Assembly (NCBI GenBank): GCA_023014485.1
Contig: JAJOZX010009091.1
Coordinates: 95,814-159,813 of the forward strand
Length of the DNA: 64,000 nt
From: Bathynomus jamesi
Taxonomy: Eukaryota; Arthropoda; Malacostraca; Isopoda; Cirolanidae
Direction: 5' to 3'
Position 1 is the stretch's first letter. Every line of letters begins with the position of its first letter. A program made the translations under genes and the position numbers. Positions 33,085 through 44,884 of the stretch are shown here, piece after piece. Under the pieces are notes generated by a model. The model did not search any database, was not told the origin of the DNA, and saw nothing but the letters and a program-made list of their open reading frames with translations.

Positions 33085-34195
33085 AAGCTTTTCAGCGTCT
33101 TAGATTCTTTCTTCGCTTGATCGAAGGCTATTTCCAGAGGTAGAGTGAGTCCAGTGACGCAGAAAGATAAGTTGCTCAATATCCAAGGTGATCCAAAAAA
33201 AGTGCTTCCAAAAATAATGTTAACTAAATTATTGTTTTTGGGGAACACTTTTTTTTTTTATTACCCTGTATATTTTTATTGTCTTCACTGCTTCGTATCG
33301 AATCGATGCTGGGTTTAGGAAGTTAATATTTCGTTTTGGATGATTTCTCGAGCAGTGTTATTGACAGTTTGATGGATACAAGGGGTAAAGTTTAATTTAG
33401 AAATATCTTCTTGATTTAGAGTTTTGTAAATTGATACTTTCATTATACTTGTTCAGATTATAAATTTTCCTCATTATTCTTTTTTGCATGACCATCAATG
33501 GCTGAATTAAATACTGTCCTGCATTTTCATAAACGCTAAAGCTAAAGCAGTACTATAGGTGTGAGGGTACCATAGTATAGACTATATAGTATGGATCTTA
33601 GGCCTTGTTTTTAAAGTGTTGCACCTATTTTTGTAATAATGTAGGCAACTGTAACTACTGTGCTTTTGAATGACGGGTATTGCATGAAGGGTAAGCTCCA
33701 GAAGAGTCCCGTTACTCAAGTATGAGAGCAATCGTCTTGACAATAGTCCTCTAAAGCCATAATGTTTTAGTTGTTTGAAAAGTATGTTATGGGGTACCGT
33801 TATGTCACGAGGTACCATGACAAGTAGGATGATTAGTGACTTTTTTTTTGTCGTTCAGTCTTGTAACATAACTGTTATTATATCTTTGGTCGTTTGCTTT
33901 TGTAGAAAGCTGAATTACTGTTTGTCTATTGGAGTAGTGTGTATTTTAATATATTTTTTTATGTATTACTTTCTCATATAACTTACTGGGTTGAAGGACG
34001 GAATGGGTCTGTAATTTCAGGGTAAGATTTATTACTTGATGTAAAAGTAGGGCATACCCTTACCTTTTTAAGGCAATCTGGAAAGATACCACTTTGAAAG
34101 GAGAGATTAATGAATTCTGCGAGGTGAAACCCAATTAAATCCGGGCATTCATTATAAATTTTGGGATTGCATCTAGCTCCCATTTTTACTCTATT
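33085..34195 (-). pseudogene. decayed non-LTR retrotransposon (reverse transcriptase remnant)
   Basis: Reading the minus strand from 34183: LAEFINLSFQSGIFPDCLKK and RVCPTF (before the finger motif of LINE reverse transcriptases), then near 33760 TVPHNILFKQLKHYGFRG and SYLSNG, then near 33490 PLMVMQKRIMRKIYNL, then LTLPLEIAFDQAKKESKTLK near 33130. The order is that of a LINE ORF2 from RT start to C-terminus, with large losses and frame changes; the FADD catalytic region is not visible. It is an old, inactive copy. The last motif matches the tail at 12245-12343. Confidence 0.7.
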
Positions 34196-34713
34196 TTTTT
34201 TACTTTTATTAAATCGTATGTAGGAGTAGGTGACAAAAAGGAAGAAAGTAATATACAGGGTAGGCCTTAAATGTGTATCGAAAGAGTCAGTTAAAATTCG
34301 TTGAAAATATTAATAATATTGGGTGTGTCTGTAACGTGTCTGTGATTTTTTGATTCTGGGGGCATAAAATTTTTATTTTTATTATTAATCTCCTTCTTAA
34401 TGAGGGTTCAGTACTATTTAGAATCGCCATTATGTTCTTCGAATTTATGTTTATAGTAATTATAGCTTTAGCTTTGAGTATTAATGAGTTAAGTTTGTTC
34501 GACAGTGAGTTGTCATGGTTACCATTTTTATATGTTAACTAAATTACTCTTCTAATTATTTTCGTCGGGTATTCAAAAACAACCGCCATTGGCTACTCAA
34601 AACAGGGTGGCCGAGAAAGAATGAAGACAGTTTTTTTTTTCCTAAATACATTTAATAATTTCGACTTTTTAGTTTACGGGTGCGACTATTGATTTATTGT
34701 TAATTTAACCTAC

Positions 34714-34771
<58 letters not shown>

Positions 34772-35350
34772 TGGACTTGCATAACTACTATTACGCTATT
34801 CGGGCTATTATTTTCACTTAAAATTTATCACTGAACTCCAAACACATTTAACGCCTAAAACCGAGTAAGGAATCTGAAATCTTAGTGTGAAAATGACACC
34901 CCACTCCCCCCGAACCCCGCAAAAAAAGGCCCGTAACAAACTATTATGCGTTCGCTATTGATAAAAAAGAAAAGACGTACTTTAACCTTTTTATAGGATT
35001 GATTATCCAGTCTCTATCCCTCAAGCTCGCTTCGAAAATAATCAACCGTTGAATTTTTAATACTTTAATCAACGCTCAAATTAATCAACAACAATTAATC
35101 AACAAATCATATTAAAACAATCGTATCAAATTCTGTTCACTGCACATCAAATAAAAAGAAAGTCTGAATGCGCAAGTTTTACTTCATAATTTAATTAAAT
35201 ATTAAATTTTATCTAAACTTATGAATTTAACATTTTACAAATATGTTAAAATTACAATTTTTGTATTTGTAATTATCTTTCTCTATTTTTAAACTTGAAT
35301 AATTAAAATCATCCGTCGCTTTGATGAAAATTTGAAAATCAAGTAAAAAA

Positions 35351-35370
<20 letters not shown>
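34196..35370. other. anonymous DNA with solo Tc1/mariner tips and a GA array
   Basis: TACAGGGTAGGCCTTAAATG at 34254 and ACAGGGTGGCCGAGAAAG near 34602 resemble Tc1/mariner tips but lack partners. GA repeats occupy 34718-34768. No gene is recognised. Confidence 0.5.
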
Positions 35371-35381
<11 letters not shown>

Positions 35382-35650
35382 CAGGGGTGTACACAAAGAG
35401 TCCTTTCCCGATTATAAACTTTAATAATTACACGAAATTCAAAAAAGAGACAGTAATGCTTTGTTTTGCGTGTTGTTGCATAATACATCAAGTTTTGTTC
35501 TATTATTTGGAGATCTTGTTGTGCCTGATCGGGAGCCATTGGTGATTGACCGAAACAAAATGGCAACTCCACAGGAAAGCAAAATGTGTTGTTTGGTTTG
35601 AGGAGTCAAAGTCCTTGATTACCGTGATTAGTTCCCAGTTTGAAGACCTT
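35371..35650 (+). mobile_element. Tc1/mariner-type element, 5' end only
   Basis: TACAGGGGTGTACACAAAGAG forms a 5' tip, and at 35558 the plus strand reads MATPQE, then in another frame KCVVWFEESKSLITV, the start of a transposase DNA-binding domain as in several arthropod Tc1/mariner families. The rest of the gene and the right tip are absent. Confidence 0.7.
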
Positions 35651-37052
35651 TAACTGTCCATCATTTTACAGCAAGGCGAAACTTAATGTATAATAAATAA
35701 AAATATATCCATATTTGACGAAGTCCCATTTCTTCAGGAGGTTACAAGGCTGATTTGTTTATTTATTTACTTTTTACCTATTATAGGCTGTATATAATGA
35801 TAAATAGGCATCCTATTTTGCTTATAGAAACCGATTTACAACTGTGTGTGTATATATATATATATCCGCTCAATAAGTCGAACATAAGAAAATCCATTTA
35901 AACTAAATAGAAAAGACTATTAAAAGTATAAAACTCTCATCAAAATTATATCAAATTATGAATGCATTTAGATTTCCATTTTCATGCAGCCGCCACATGA
36001 CACTTCTTAGGTGGCAACCTACTGACCGGGTCCGTCGAAACTCTATCGCGCTATCGCTGACTTATTATTTTTTTTCAAGTTAGTCTGTAACCATTCACTA
36101 TTTTGTTTTAAAATATTCTCTAAAACCATAGAATTCCTTATCTGATTTAGGATGTTTTGTAACACTAAACCTTCTGTCGGAGCCTTTGCCGGCTCAAACA
36201 AACAACCCTCTTCGATGGAAAAACAATCATTTTAAATATAGGTAGCCATTTGGACGGTGAGTGGTTAATAGGAGGGGAAACCCAACCTTTAAGGCAGTCA
36301 GATTTGGTTGACCTCACCCGTGAGTTTTGGATATATAAACTCAAGCACAGTTTTATTGGGCGGGGAAAATCTTGTAAAAAATTTTCGGGTTGACACGCTC
36401 CTTTTCCTGTACGCAGTTCTCAATTTGCCGTGTGCAGTTTTGCTATACTCACTTGAATAAGTTGTGTTTTATTGCGTAACTTCGAAATTTTGACTAAGCT
36501 TATTCGAACGCCAATTGTATTTTTGCTTTGAATTTATGTCAGAAATTTTGTGACACTTTTACTGATAAAATTTTCTATATAAAAATTTTGAAATACTGCT
36601 TTGTCCCGTTTTCAAAATCCGGCCGTCGTATTTTCCTTGTATATGTGTATGAATCAAACCTGAAACTAAGAAACATCTTCCTTGTAGTAAATAAACAGTA
36701 CAAATTGGACCCAAAATCGTCTAGATGACTTTGGCTCAGTTATTTCAATGTACTTTGTTTTTGAACGTGAAACCTGAATATGGAGTATAAAAGTCATCGA
36801 TGTTCTGAATGAAGCTCCGCAAGAATTCATACTTTGAGGGATAATTACTGATCAAAAGTACATTAAAAAAGAAGTGATCAAATGAGTGTAAACTAAGACA
36901 TTATATCGATTCAGCGAGACTGAAAAGGGCATTAGTGAAAGAGAAAAACTGAGTGTTGTACACATTTCCACCACGGGGAAGAGACACATTGACTAAAAAT
37001 AACCGTTGCGCATAACAAGCAAATTAACCACTACAGTCCCTTGGGTACCTGG

Positions 37053-37097
<45 letters not shown>
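35651..37097. other. anonymous DNA; possible SINE head near its end
   Basis: No coding region is supported; a 66-codon frame at 36528-36728 matches nothing I know. Near 37003-37052 the minus strand reads ACTGTAGTGGTTAATTTGC, like a SINE A box, and a TA array of about 45 bases follows up to the next transposon. Confidence 0.45.
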
Positions 37098-37099
<2 letters not shown>

Positions 37100-40077
37100 G
37101 GTGGTCCATAAAATTGAAGTTTTGATTTTTTGTTATTGCCGGGTGGTAACTTGTGAGGATGAATGAGAAAACACCTCTGGCCAATTTTTTCCCAAATCAA
37201 TCACGTTTTAGGGGTAGCACACAGTACTTCATTTTTGCACTTTTGCACTACCTAGTAGATTTACTTGTATATTATGTTCCAGTTCCAGTAATACATCTTT
37301 TCCTTGACAGATTATTGGTGTAGTGTTCATTGGTTGTGTTTAGTGGTTGGATATATGATGACTCAAGTTCGAAGCTCTTGCTTTTATCTCCTTGCAGGAG
37401 ATAAAGTGAAGGACAAGCTTCTTGGAAGCAAATTACCATCACATGGAGAAGTATTGTCATGCTTCCTTCATCACCACACTAATCTCAAGAAGGAGTTGAA
37501 GGAAAGTGCTCAAGTAGTGTGGGGTCAACTTGAAATATTTTGGAACAAAGCTCGAATCCCGACAAGGGAAAAATACAAAGGAATCCAAAAGATCTTGGAC
37601 CTTCACCAAGATTGGATCAAAATAAAAAAAAGGACGAATGAGGAGGAGCCAGAAGCAGGTGAGTTGGATGATCAATGATAAATAAAATAGTTTCTCGAGA
37701 GTATGACATATTATACTGTACAATAGTCAATACATTTATCATATATATATTATATATATTATATATATTTATTATTTATATTTAGGTGTACAACGAAGAG
37801 GGATTCAAGGAGACACTTCGGAACCTATTTGATATGGCACATGCTGATGCCTTGTCTCTAATCAAAAACCCAGAAGACAAGGCCTTCTTGCTGGCCCAGC
37901 GAGAGCCTGGAAGATGGGGATTGGGGATGCATGGTGGGAGTAGACAGAAAAACAGCAGAAAAAGAAAAACAAGCTGCCCACAGGAAGATGGAGGAGGAGA
38001 TGCGAAAGAGAAAGGTGAGATTGTTCTTCAAATTCCTACTTTCATTTGATTGCAATGATTAGGTTGTTCATTAACACTAATTGTCCATTTTCTTCGATTG
38101 TATTGCAGGCAGTCAATGAAGGTGCATCAACGTCGGGTACAGCAGTATTGGTATCCTCAACAGAATCCTCAGTCACTGACGAGTCATCCTCCACTGAAGA
38201 TGAATGGGCAAAAGGTGGAAAACGACCTCCAAAACAGGTGAAAAGAGTCAAGAATGTGATAACATCAAATCTAGCTGCTGCCCTAGATCGGACACACACT
38301 ACGGACAGGATGGCAACCTACATAATAGCAGAGACTGCATTGAGCCTTGGCCACAGCCCAATGAATTTTAACATCACCCGGACCTCCATCAAACGGCAGA
38401 GAGAACGACATCGGATCATGATCTGCAGTAGCCTAAAAGCTTCCTTTCAGTCTGGTCCTGCAATCATCCACTGGGATGGAAAACTTATTCCAGACCTCCT
38501 CAACACCAGAGACCATGCGCATGTGGATCGGCTGCCTGTGCTCATTTCCTCTTTTTCGGGTCAATCTCAGCTCCTTGGAGTCCCCAAATACCAACTGGAT
38601 CAGGAGAACACCAAGCCAGCGCAGTTTTTGAATTATTGACTGATTGGGGCCTCGAAGAATCTGTCGTGGGGATGTGTTTCGACACCACTGCCTCCAATGC
38701 TGGTCGTTTGAATGGAGCGTATGTGTTGTTGGAGCAGAAGTTGAAGAAAGACCTTCTCCATTTTGCCTGCCGTCATCACATCATGGAAGTGATGATCGGT
38801 GGAGTTTTCACTGCTTGCTATGGCCCAACGAGTGGACCTGATGTTCCATTGTTCAGCAGGTTTCAGAGTAAATGGACCTTCATCGACACAGGAACATACG
38901 GCACTGGATGGGATGATGAAGAGGTGCATCGACTCTTGGCCCCCATTAGAGATTGGATTCTCCGCTTTGCTGAGGAAAAACACTCCTCAAAATCCTTTCG
39001 AGATGACTATCAGGAATTCCTCGATCTGTCCATCATTTTCTTGGGAGGGAGCATTGACAACTACACCTTCAAGCGACCTGGCCCCATGCACCAAGCCAGA
39101 TGGTTATCTAAGGTGATCTATTCATTGAAGATGTGGCTGTTCAGGGGACAAATCCCAGCCCTCACTCCACGAGAGCAAAAGTGTCTTAAGGATGTCAGTG
39201 TCTTCGCTGTTTCCATCTACCTGCAGGCATGGATGACAGCGCCAATAGCTGCTGCTGCGCCTCGCAGCAACCTCAGTCTTCTGCAGAGTCTTCGGGAATA
39301 CCATGACCCCAAAATTTCGGAAGTGGCATTAAAAAAACTCAGCAGTCATCTTTGGTATCTTTCGGAGGAGATGGTGGGCCTCGCGATTTTCGATCCTGAG
39401 GTGTCTGAAGAGACTAAAACAGCAATGGTGAAGGCGATGGAGGAAGTTGAAGGAAAGCCTGATTGCCAGAAGAGAAGGAAAGGTGTTGCTGAGGGGGCTT
39501 CAATCGAGTCACTAGCAACAGCAAACTCAAAAAGACTGCTGTTGTCTCTGGGGTCAGGTGTGGGATACCTGAGGAAGGAGGTGCGGGATTGGGACAGTGA
39601 TCCTGATTACCAAATAGCGAAGAAATCAGTGGCAAACCTCTCTGTCGTGAATGATCATGCAGAGAGGGGGGTTGCTCTCATTAATGAATACAACGGCTGC
39701 CACACCAGGAATGAGGAACAACTGCAGTATCTCCTGCAAGTTGTTGCTAACTACAGGAAGCAGTTTCCTCAACCACTGAAGTCAGACTGGCAACTGGGCG
39801 AGAAAACAAAGATCAAATGAGGTGCAGAGGGAATTGTTAGTCAATTCATTTCGGAATTGTTAGTTACCCTAATAGTCATGTACTGTCACCAAGATTAACT
39901 TTGCTGTGATTTTCAGATTATACCAAAACTTCAAGTGTCATGTGCTACCCCTACAAATTAACTGATTCAAATAAAACTTTCCCAGAGGTGTTTTCTCATC
40001 CATCCTCATAAGTTACAACCCAGCAATAAAAACAAATCACAAAAAAAAATTCCACCCCTATAAGAGTGGACCACCCT
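37098..40077 (+). mobile_element. 2,980-bp DNA transposon with AGGGTGGTCC ends
   Basis: Terminal inverted repeats start AGGGTGGTCCA and extend imperfectly over about 130 bp: GTAACTTGTGAGGATGAATG, AAAACACCTCTGG and TAGGGGTAGCACA at the left have inverse partners at 39945-40020. Both ends lie in TA arrays, hiding the target duplication. One gene on the plus strand, with two introns, fills the interior. A non-autonomous element at 42059-42720 has the same tips. The superfamily is not one I can name from sequence alone. Confidence 0.88.
37355..39820 (+). pseudogene. spliced transposase-like gene, frameshifted
   Basis: Exon 1 starts at ATG 37355 (MMTQVRSSCFYLLAGDKVKD) and ends near 37658 before GTGAGT; exon 2 is 37786-38014; exon 3 starts at 38109 after TTGCAG and runs to the stop at 39818-39820. 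Exon 3 carries AIIHWDGKLIPDL, GMCFDTTASN followed by FACRHHIMEV, and near the end VVNDHAERGVALINEYN. By analogy with RNase H-fold transposases, D in HWDGK, D in CFDTT, a CxxH motif in CRHH and E in AERG are candidate catalytic or structural residues. The exon 1-2 phase does not join cleanly, a 7-bp tandem duplication at 37915-37928 shifts exon 2, and a one-base loss near 38588 shifts exon 3, so this copy is broken. Homologues of this protein are known to me only as uncharacterised arthropod and cnidarian proteins. Confidence 0.8.
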
Positions 40078-40438
40078 AATATATATATATATATATATAT
40101 ATTTCTAAATTTTAATTGAGTGTATCTAGGTTACTAATGGAATTTAGTCCCGTTTTCTAATTTATGGGGTAACTTTGCAATAATGATGATAACAACTTGC
40201 TTTTTAGCTAAGGAGGATAGGTTATTTTTATGCAGGAAGGAGGGGCCAAGTCGAACGCCGCAAAAAATGTCTCCCACATGGAAAGAGAAGGTCCAAAGTT
40301 TTCTAGATGCCTGGACACTCTGCGTCAAGGTAGGGTTTATAAACCAGTTCTGTCCTTATTCGAATTTAATGTCTGCATGAATGTTTGACCATCGACGACA
40401 AACAAAACAAGTGCACAGTGACTTTTGGGACACCCTGT
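40078..40438. other. TA array, anonymous DNA and a solo Tc1/mariner tip
   Basis: A TA array at 40078-40102 borders the transposon. ACTTTTGGGACACCCTG at 40422-40438 is followed by TA and looks like the right tip of a Tc1/mariner element whose left end is not present. Confidence 0.55.
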
Positions 40439-40514
40439 ACTAAATTGAGAGCAATATGAAAGTAATAATTACGCTGTAAAGAAATTATTCGGATTCTTCC
40501 TTTTTTCATGTGAG

Positions 40515-40550
<36 letters not shown>

Positions 40551-40655
40551 TGTATTCTCATAGTTAAGTGAAAATCCTTGTGCCTGATCCACATTGTTTT
40601 CACATTACCTTCCACAGTAATGTTTACATTCATCAACTGATCGTGCAAACCTGCC
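40439..40655. other. TA array and anonymous DNA
   Basis: TA repeats at about 40516-40550; nothing else is seen. Confidence 0.5.
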
Positions 40656-40870
40656 AGGGTCGAATAATGGCATATTTAAGGCGTCAGGCTGCTAAGCTTA
40701 AGACCATACTGGGTTAGAGTCTCGGCTCAGATTTCAGATTTTACCAATTAAGGCGTTTTTCTCCGAGTTTCCTTATTAAGGTAGTTTTTTCGGACCCCGC
40801 GAAAAGCTGTAGAGTAAATCCTCTCCGTCACATGACCTTGCTAGCTTTTATGGAAAAGTTAAACAACCCC
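40656..40870 (+). repeat. SINE-like repeat fragment
   Basis: AAGGCGTCAGGCTGCTAAGC and GGGTTAGAGTCTCGG sit at A-box/B-box spacing. AATCCTCTCCGTCACATGACCTT recurs near 56243-56265, which supports a dispersed family. Confidence 0.5.
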
Positions 40871-40904
40871 ATACGTAAAACAAACGGAATCATGATATCT
40901 GATC

Positions 40905-41000
40905 GACTTGGGTTAGATTATATAAGTTGTGAGGTTATTATAGGTAAGGTTACGTTAGGTTAGGCTAGGTTAGGTTAGGTTAAATTAGTTTTATAGCTTA
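40905..41000. repeat. irregular GGTTA tract
   Basis: About 60 bases of GGTTA/GGCTA words near 40947-40985, similar to tracts in 4935-5262 and 61850-61885. Confidence 0.65.
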
Positions 41001-41288
41001 AATAAACTTTATAACAATAAATTAATTTAAAATTGAAATTAAAAAAAAAAAAAAGACGAAATTTCATAACAGGACTTTTGATATTGATTTTTACTTATTT
41101 TACGAGACTCTCTCTCTCTTTTACGTTAATTCAAAATAACGTTTCGAAAAACGTAAAATAACGTTTCTAATAACGTAAAATTTGGATTAAAAAAAAAACG
41201 TTATTTAAAAAGAAAAAAGAAAAAAAAAGAAAATTTGGGATTAAAAAACAGAAATTCCAAAGTGGAATAGATAAATTTCATAATTATA
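41001..41288. other. anonymous AT-rich DNA
   Basis: A short local repeat of AATAACGTTTC and AACGTAAAAT words near 41130-41180; otherwise nothing. Confidence 0.5.
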
Positions 41289-41377
41289 CAGAGTGATTCA
41301 AAAGTCGTGCCCCCTCCCCCCCAAAAAATAACTATGCAATAAATACCACTGATATATATCACTTCTGAATCACCCTG
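41289..41377. mobile_element. Tc1/mariner-type MITE, 89 bp
   Basis: CAGAGTGATTCAAAAGT faces ACTTCTGAATCACCCTG; TA flanks both ends. The tips match those of the MITE at 11193-11418 (CAGGGTGATTCAAAAGTC), so the two may be one family. Confidence 0.82.
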
Positions 41378-41515
41378 TATATACTGTACAGGGTTATTAT
41401 TAAGTCCTTTTGTGCAATTTTCAACTTGAATAACTTTTGATGTACATATGATAGAAACAACCTGCAAAAGCATTTGAAACAATAGCTATAAAAGTTTTGA
41501 ACAAATACAACCCTC

Positions 41516-41563
<48 letters not shown>

Positions 41564-41572
41564 TAGATAGAT

Positions 41573-41608
<36 letters not shown>

Positions 41609-41771
41609 AGATGGCGTAATAATTAATTATTCAGGAGCAATAAAAATAATTAATATCGGCGTTATCGTCTTTGTCGTCAAAGGAGGATCCGATTCTTCTT
41701 GAACGAATAAATATTTAACGAGACGCGATAATTACTATTAAGTAATATAAGGAGTCTACGCGCGCGCACAC

Positions 41772-41811
<40 letters not shown>

Positions 41812-42058
41812 CGATGACAAAAGTAAATGGACGCTGATTGCAATTGTCATCAAGAGCAAATGGCAAAGCTCATCAATGGAATAGCAGAATATGTGTCACC
41901 TTGACGACATAATGGAAAAAGGGGAAGGGACACGATTGTAAATATATTCATTCAATAAATCTATTATTATTTATTGGCTTTTATTAGCAAATAAAAAATT
42001 ATGAGAAAAACGGACGGTGCCTATTTACTTTTGTTAATACACTGTGTGTGTGTATATT
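41378..42058. other. TA-GATA and CA microsatellites, anonymous DNA
   Basis: TACAGGGTTATTATTAAGTCC at 41388 is a partnerless tip. TA then GATA repeats occupy 41521-41611 and CA repeats 41762-41808. Confidence 0.6.
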
Positions 42059-42720
42059 AGGGTGGCCCCTATTTTTCAACTTTTGAAATTACTTGCTCCC
42101 AACCCCTAATCTTCTTCCAATATATAAAAAAGTGCTCTGTGCAAAATTTCAGCTCAATTGGGCTATATTAAGATGGCCCCCAAAGGCCCTAAAGTTTCAA
42201 AATTCACCGATAATTGGTATTTCTAATATAAAACCTTTATAATTCATTTGCAAAATTTGTTTGGGAAAATAATCACAAAGCATAATCGAAAGTGAATTTT
42301 ATTTACAACAAATAATTACGCCGCTTATATAGGCCGCAGGCGCAGAACTTTCTAGAACCTTCCAGAAGCGTTTTTTTACGCACTTATGATACTTTTCAAT
42401 TTCCGTGAATATCTCGTCCAATTTTGGTTTTAAGTAAATAATGGTTATAACTAAATTTATTGTAAATTGAATTCTCTTTCGATCATATTCTATATTTCTT
42501 TCGAATAAAACACTGTAAAGAAGATAAAAACGGTTTTATATGAAAAAATATCAATATTGTTAAAATCTGAAACTTTAGGGCCTTTGGGGGCCATCTTAAT
42601 ATTGTCTGATTGAGCTGAAATTTTATACAGAGCATTTTTATATGGATTGGAACAACTTTGGAGGTTGGGAGATGAAAAATATTTCATTTCAGAAAATCAC
42701 ATACAACTAAGGGCCACCCT
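42059..42720. mobile_element. 662-bp MITE with AGGGTGGCCC ends
   Basis: AGGGTGGCCC faces GGGCCACCCT. The inverted repeats run about 150 bp: TTTCAGCTCAATTGGGCTA and AAGATGGCCCCCAAAGGCCC at the left, inverse partners at 42575-42620. The interior is AT-rich and non-coding. Tips and arm layout parallel the 37098-40077 transposon, a possible autonomous partner. Confidence 0.85.
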
Positions 42721-42724
42721 AGTG

Positions 42725-42761
<37 letters not shown>

Positions 42762-42869
42762 AGGGTGAGTAAAAAAAAAGTAACCGCTTAAAGGTAAACT
42801 GTCATATTAAAAAAAGTAAGAGGGACTAGAGCTCCCAAACTTCATAGATGCTTACCTTAGCATGTTGTT

Positions 42870-43215
42870 CGTCTTAATTGAGAAGTTGCTCGATGTGTCC
42901 CCATTCTTGCTCAACGCAGGCTTCCAAACGTGGACGCCACTGATCGATACACCTGTTTACGTATCGTTGAGACGCCTTCTCCCAGCCGAGCAGAATTCTT
43001 TCGCGTAGATGATCTGTCTCTTATATTGGTACCAGGGATGTAAAGTTTGGGCTTCAGGGCTTCCCAAACATCATAATCTAGTGGTGAAAGATCGGGGCTA
43101 CTAGCCGGCCACATATTGGGCTCGATAAAATCCAGTGTTTCGTTCTCAAGGAATGTGACAGTTTGGCGTGCTCTGTGAGCAGGGGCTCCATCTTGTTGGA
43201 AAGTATATCTTTCAC
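42870..43215 (-). pseudogene. DD37D transposase, C-terminal half (left arm)
   Basis: Minus strand: MWPASSPDLSPLDYDVWEAL then a frameshift after NIRD; the second Asp region FQQDGAPAH lies upstream at about 43185-43210. It is the mirror of the right-arm fragment. Confidence 0.85.
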
Positions 43216-43253
43216 CACTAATTCGTCGAATATCAGTTAGATAGAGTGAAAGA

Positions 43254-43589
43254 TATACTTTCCAACAAGATGGAGCCCCTGCTCACAGAGCACGCCAAAC
43301 TGTCACATTCCTTGAGAACGAAACACTGGATTTTATCGAGCCCAATATGTGGCCGGCTAGTAGCCCCGATTTTTCACCACTAGATTATGGTGTTTGGGAA
43401 GCCCTGAAGTCCAAACTTTGCATCCCTGGTACCAATATAAGAGACATAAATGAACTACGCGAAAGAATTCTGCTCGGCTGGGAGAAGGTGTCTCAATGAT
43501 ACGTAAACAGGTGTACTGATCAGTGGTGTCCACGTTTGGAGGCCTGCTTTGAGCAGGAATGGGGACACATCGAGCAACTTCTCAATTAA
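43254..43589 (+). pseudogene. DD37D transposase, C-terminal half (right arm)
   Basis: The plus strand reads YTFQQDGAPAHRARQTVTFL, MWPASSPDFSPLDYGVWEAL, CIPGTNIRDINELRERIL and ends EQEWGHIEQLLN before TAA. Thirty-seven residues separate the second and third catalytic Asp (QQD to SPLD), the spacing of the maT-type group. A TGA stop interrupts it after the KVSQ stretch. The left arm holds a more eroded inverse copy at 42870-43215. Confidence 0.9.
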
Positions 43590-43702
43590 GACGAGCAACA
43601 TGCTAAGGTAAGCATCTATGAAGTTTGGGAGCTCTCCTCCCCTTACTTTTTTAATATGATTGTTTACCGCTAAGGGGTCACATTTTTTTTACTCACCCTG
43701 TA

Positions 43703-44429
43703 TATATGTAAAAATTAACAATGAATAATCCCTTCATTCATATAATTCTGATGTTCATTCGTATACTTCGTACATTTGTATAAGCCTTATATTCTTATTC
43801 ATATATTCATTTTGACATATCAAGTCCAAAGTCGTATGACACGAGTTTGGATAAAATTTTGATTTGCTTTCTATTTTATAATTGGTGAATTATTTCCTTG
43901 TAAATTACTTAATAATTTTGTATAAAACTCAAAATCGTGTAACGCTGACAAGTTTGGATAAATTTTTTATTTGCTTTCTATGTAATCTTGTTCATTTTCT
44001 GTATACATTCTCTCTTCGTTGTAAAAGATGAAGTCATGTCTTGCTTAGCGTTTAATTTTTAATCTTAAGCCTTTCATTTTGGCCCATGTGCATGTTTGTT
44101 TGTAATTCGTGATGGGAAGGCATATTTCAATTTCCATTTTTAGTTAACTCGGCAGATCACGATAACATCAGATCTATCAATATGCCGTTTAAAATGAAAA
44201 AAATATGGCTTCCTCTTGCTTAGCAATCTAGGCATTGATACAGCAAAAATATTTGTTTTGTCTTTAAATGTTTTGCAAAGTAAATCAGCCTATTGAGAAT
44301 AAAAACAAAACAAAAACAAAAACAGATCAACATTAAATAATAATGATGTAAGGAAGAAAATTCGATATAAAAACCCATAAAATTTCTCAAATGTTCATTC
44401 TGACTAGACTGAGCTAACTTAGAGGCTAA
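43703..44429. other. anonymous AT-rich DNA with a local duplication
   Basis: AAAGTCGTATGACACGAGTTTGGATAAA-type sequence (43830) recurs as CAAAATCGTGTAACGCTGACAAGTTTGGATAAA (43930) about 95 bp on. No gene is recognised. Confidence 0.5.
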
Positions 44430-44785
44430 GCATTACCTGTAACATTTTAGCTGTAAATTACCGTAAGAAAAAGTCTTTATCTTCTCCTTCGAGCCTTGCT
44501 CTCTTCAGAGAATTTAGTCTTAAATAGAGAAAAATAATTTCCCGATACGTTATAAGAAGAATCGGGGAACCTTCAGATAATTTAGTTAGGCCTCACAGAA
44601 TCCTCCGATCCATTACAAGAAGAAATCGGAGAGTAGTAAAAGAGAAACTTCTGCGATTTCCTATACAGTACAGTCACTCCAGAGTAACAAATCCGTTGCT
44701 GCCACCCAACCAGAACCCCCGTCAACTTCGAACCGACGAAGGCCATAGACGGAGGGGTTAACATATATATATATACACACTCGTA
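44430..44785 (+). repeat. interspersed repeat ending GGGGTTAAC plus (TA)n, copy 2
   Basis: Matches 8560-8935: TAAATTACCGTAAGAAAAAG, CGTTGCTGCCACCCAACC, AGAACCCCCGTCAACTTCGA and ACGGAGGGGTTAACATATAT. The TA tail begins at the same base as in copy 1. Confidence 0.7.
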
Positions 44786-44850
44786 TGTACATTTTAAATA
44801 TACATACTATCATATACATATACAAAAACGTACGCATGTATATACATACT

Positions 44851-44884
<34 letters not shown>

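Larger units (their letters stand above)
42761..43700. mobile_element. fold-back Tc1/mariner element (DD37D), 940 bp
   Basis: The left arm (42761 to about 43220) is the reverse complement of the right arm (about 43245 to 43700), with a loop of only about 25-30 bases. Tips are CAGGGTGAGTAAAAAAAA and inverse; TA follows the right end. Both arms encode the same C-terminal transposase half. The 5' half of the element is entirely replaced by an inverted copy of the 3' half. Confidence 0.93.

Noticed and set aside
33180..33272. Short Tc1/mariner MITE (GGTGATCCAAAAAAAGTG to ATTACCCTGTA)
   Set aside because: The ends match only loosely and lack the left TA, so it may be chance next to a LINE remnant.
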